7,041 nt of DNA, taken from assembly GCA_025924295.1 (NCBI GenBank), contig JAICEG010000280.1, positions 1 to 7,041 of the forward strand, given 5' to 3'. The notes beneath the pieces are model-generated. The model made no database searches, was not told the origin of the DNA, and saw only the letters and a list, made by a program, of their open reading frames with translations. Origin of the DNA: Vicinamibacteria bacterium. Lineage in GTDB: Bacteria > Acidobacteriota > Vicinamibacteria > Vicinamibacterales > UBA2999. A program made the translations under genes and the position numbers. Below are positions 5,715 through 7,041 of this stretch, piece after piece (the first letter of the stretch is position 1; each line of letters starts with the position of its first letter).

Positions 5715-6089
5715 ATGAACGAATCACTACGAGAAAAAGCCATTCTCTACGGCGTCCCCGTGGCACGGCGCCACATCTTTCTGTGTGCCGAGCAGACCAA
5801 GCCGAAGTGCTGCGACATGGAGCGAGGCGTGGCGGCGTGGGAGTATTTGAAGCGCCGGCTGAAGGAACTCGGACTTTCTGAACAGGGCGGGATTCTTCGC
5901 AGCAAGGCGAACTGCCTTCGTATCTGCGAAGGCGGGCCGATCGCTGTCGTCTATCCGGAAGGCGCCTGGTATGGAGAATGTGATCCGCCCGCGCTCGAGC
6001 GAATCATCCAGGAGCATCTCATCGGCGGACGAGTCGTCGAGGATCTGCTGATTGCGCAGCACGAGCTGGGCGTGGAGGCGGGTTTTTGA
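5715..6089 (+). CDS. thioredoxin-like [2Fe-2S] ferredoxin
   Basis: This 124-residue protein belongs to the thioredoxin-fold ferredoxin family and should carry electrons in the cytoplasm; no signal peptide is seen. Cluster cysteines are recognisable in IFLCAEQTKPKCCD (C24, with C32 or C33) and KANCLRICEGGP (C67 and C71, spaced CxxxC). C89 is an extra cysteine. The stretch VVYPEGAWYGECDP...ERIIQEHLIGG (78-105) matches the pattern I recall from the stand-alone ferredoxins common in cyanobacteria. About 15 residues follow that core. The start is ATG at 5715, 5 nt after the preceding stop, with only a weak ribosome-binding site, suggesting translational coupling. Its redox partner is unknown. Confidence 0.92.
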   Translation: MNESLREKAILYGVPVARRHIFLCAEQTKPKCCDMERGVAAWEYLKRRLKELGLSEQGGILRSKANCLRICEGGPIAVVYPEGAWYGECDPPALERIIQEHLIGGRVVEDLLIAQHELGVEAGF

Positions 6090-6096
6090 ACCCTCC
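6074..6096. terminator. possible bidirectional hairpin between convergent genes
   Basis: GGGTT (6080-6084) pairs with AACCC (6089-6093) across a 4-nt loop. After a 3-nt bulge, GGA (6074-6076) pairs with TCC (6094-6096). The hairpin straddles the ferredoxin stop codon and sits against the 12-bp convergent gap. Neither side has a proper U-tract, so terminator function is only a weak suggestion. Confidence 0.25.
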
Positions 6097-6101
6097 TTCC
6101 G

Positions 6102-6743
6102 CTATCTCACTACTCTAAGCGTCACACCAATCCTGATCACCTCGCCGCTGACGCGATCGGTGGCGGCCGTGAATTCCCGGGTCTGCCCGTCCTTCATGAC
6201 GAGTGTGTTCGTCGATTTGAATGAGCGGAAGACCGGCATGTCGCCGACCGTGGGAGTCGCGTCGTCCTTGATGTTCGTGTAGACCGACGTATCCGAGACG
6301 CTGATCATTAGTTCGAACCCGCCGTCCACGACTTTAGCGGTGCAGTCGATGTTGGTCCCGATGTCCTGGTAGTTCACCGGTGCGGGCACCGGACCGACGC
6401 CGCCCGCCGGATTGCCAGCAATCGTCGGAACCGGCACCCTGGCGCCCATTCGCAACAGCGCCGGGCCAGCCTGGCCAAGCTTGTTCGCGTTGACAGCCAT
6501 CACATAGGGCATGTTGCTGATCTTCTTCTCGCCCTGATACCGCGTGACCATGACCTCGACACTCAATGGCACGAGGCGCTGGAGATCGTCGCGAGCGGCC
6601 TGCGCTTTCGCGGCAGCAGCGTCCGACCTGGCAGCATCCGCTTCCTGCTGCTTCCGCGCAGCCTCCTCCTGACCGTACGCGGTGCCCACCGGCACGAACG
6701 CGAACGCCGTCACCAAGAAGTACACCGCTGCTAGTTGCTTCAC
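6102..6743 (-). CDS. exported coiled-coil protein with a secretin-like beta domain
   Basis: A 213-residue exported protein. The signal peptide is MKQ plus a hydrophobic stretch to about residue 20, with likely cleavage after TAYG (24). An Ala/Glu/Arg-rich segment (25-58) should be helical or coiled-coil. A beta-rich C-terminal region (60-213) contains SVEVMVTRYQGEKKISNMPY, VNYQDIGTNIDC (123-134), FELMISVSDTSVY and NTLVMKDGQTREF (179-191). The 'Y+DIGT', then 'T-x-V-x-x-DGQT' layout resembles the core of type II/III secretion secretins, but the protein is far too short to be a full secretin and lacks N domains. I chose GTG at 6743 because AGGAG (6755-6751) sits 7 nt upstream; GTG at 6758, overlapping the upstream stop, would add five residues. 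It probably shares an operon with the gene upstream. Confidence 0.75.
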   Translation of the reverse strand: MKQLAAVYFLVTAFAFVPVGTAYGQEEAARKQQEADAARSDAAAAKAQAARDDLQRLVPLSVEVMVTRYQGEKKISNMPYVMAVNANKLGQAGPALLRMGARVPVPTIAGNPAGGVGPVPAPVNYQDIGTNIDCTAKVVDGGFELMISVSDTSVYTNIKDDATPTVGDMPVFRSFKSTNTLVMKDGQTREFTAATDRVSGEVIRIGVTLRVVR

Positions 6744-6754
6744 GATTGCTCTCC

Positions 6755-7041
6755 TCACTCAAGAGCCTCATTCATCGGGCTCAATGTGATCGGCTCCAGG
6801 ATGATCTCCTCAATCGCAGGGAGCGGCACAGACTCCACTCCAAGCTCCGGGATATCGACCGCCTTGACCTGCTGCGCCATAATCGCAACTACCAGTTGCC
6901 GCAACGCAACAACCTCGTCGGGCGAAACCACCACGTCGTGTTGCGCTTCCTCCGCCTGCCGCTGTGTCGAGCGCGTTGTCAGAGCAACAGACGCGCTGCC
7001 GTCCGGCATAGACCTGGTGTCGTTCTGCAGACCCGCCGAGC
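6755..7041 (-). CDS. C-terminal part of an unrecognised protein (possible anti-sigma-type regulator)
   Basis: The frame is open to the right edge, so the true start lies outside; the ATG at 7009 is not necessarily used. About 95 residues are visible. They include a polar stretch (TTRSTQRQAEEAQ), a helix-like VVVSPDEVVALRQLVVAIMAQQ, and a tail of hydrophobic/proline steps (VPLPAIEEIILEPITLSPM). From memory, acidobacterial proteins encoded between an ECF sigma factor and a small exported protein often end with a similar 'PDE...LRxLV' helix and proline-stepped tail. An anti-sigma role is therefore possible but unproven. The stop lies 11 nt before the next gene's start and overlaps that gene's Shine-Dalgarno. 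Confidence 0.55.
   Translation of the reverse strand, partial: SAGLQNDTRSMPDGSASVALTTRSTQRQAEEAQHDVVVSPDEVVALRQLVVAIMAQQVKAVDIPELGVESVPLPAIEEIILEPITLSPMNEALE

Noticed and set aside
4819..5766. Long minus-strand frame opposite the exported protein
   Set aside because: Antisense shadow with a Val/Arg/His-rich composition; the plus-strand frame has a signal peptide and a recognised conserved family pattern.
6744..6758. Start of the secretin-like gene at GTG 6758, overlapping the upstream stop (GTGA)
   Set aside because: AGGAG is ideally spaced for the GTG at 6743, and the shorter product has a better-proportioned signal peptide.

Overview
The window looks like a chromosomal piece from a GC-rich acidobacterium, probably of the Vicinamibacteria type. 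This is inferred from three things: the exported 'NGRPDFSGVW' family protein, the small exported secretin-like protein, and the ffh-rpsP-khpA-rimM-trmD gene order. No rRNA or other firm taxonomic marker is present, so the assignment is tentative. No tRNA, rRNA, insertion sequence or CRISPR array was seen.

Positions 1-3286 (minus strand) hold a housekeeping operon read right to left: ffh (SRP GTPase), rpsP (ribosomal protein S16), khpA (KH-domain RNA-binding protein), rimM (16S rRNA maturation factor) and trmD (tRNA m1G37 methyltransferase, cut by the left edge). The rpsP/khpA (ATGA overlap) and rimM/trmD (7 nt) junctions are tight. The only two wide gaps, ffh-rpsP and khpA-rimM, are each almost filled by an inverted repeat built from degenerate 7-nt units (CAACTYC facing its complement). 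These two elements are the most unusual structure in the window. In the operon transcript they fold into long hairpins whose arm differences are mostly G-U pairs, and one of them buries the rimM ribosome-binding site.

Positions 3296-4792 (minus strand) hold a gamma-type N6-adenine DNA methyltransferase with no visible nuclease partner. It ends 9 nt before the ffh start, so it is either the first gene of the operon or a neighbour upstream of an internal ffh promoter. A plausible ffh promoter lies at its 3' end and would start transcription at or next to the ffh TTG codon.

Positions 4793-4833 form a 41-bp divergent intergenic region with a TATAAT box so close to the next ATG that the plus-strand transcript may be leaderless. 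Positions 4834-6089 (plus strand) hold an exported protein of unknown function followed 5 nt later by a thioredoxin-fold [2Fe-2S] ferredoxin. A convergent minus-strand pair fills the right end: an exported coiled-coil/secretin-like beta protein (6102-6743), preceded by the C-terminus of an unrecognised protein running off the right edge. The two convergent transcription units are separated by only 12 bp.
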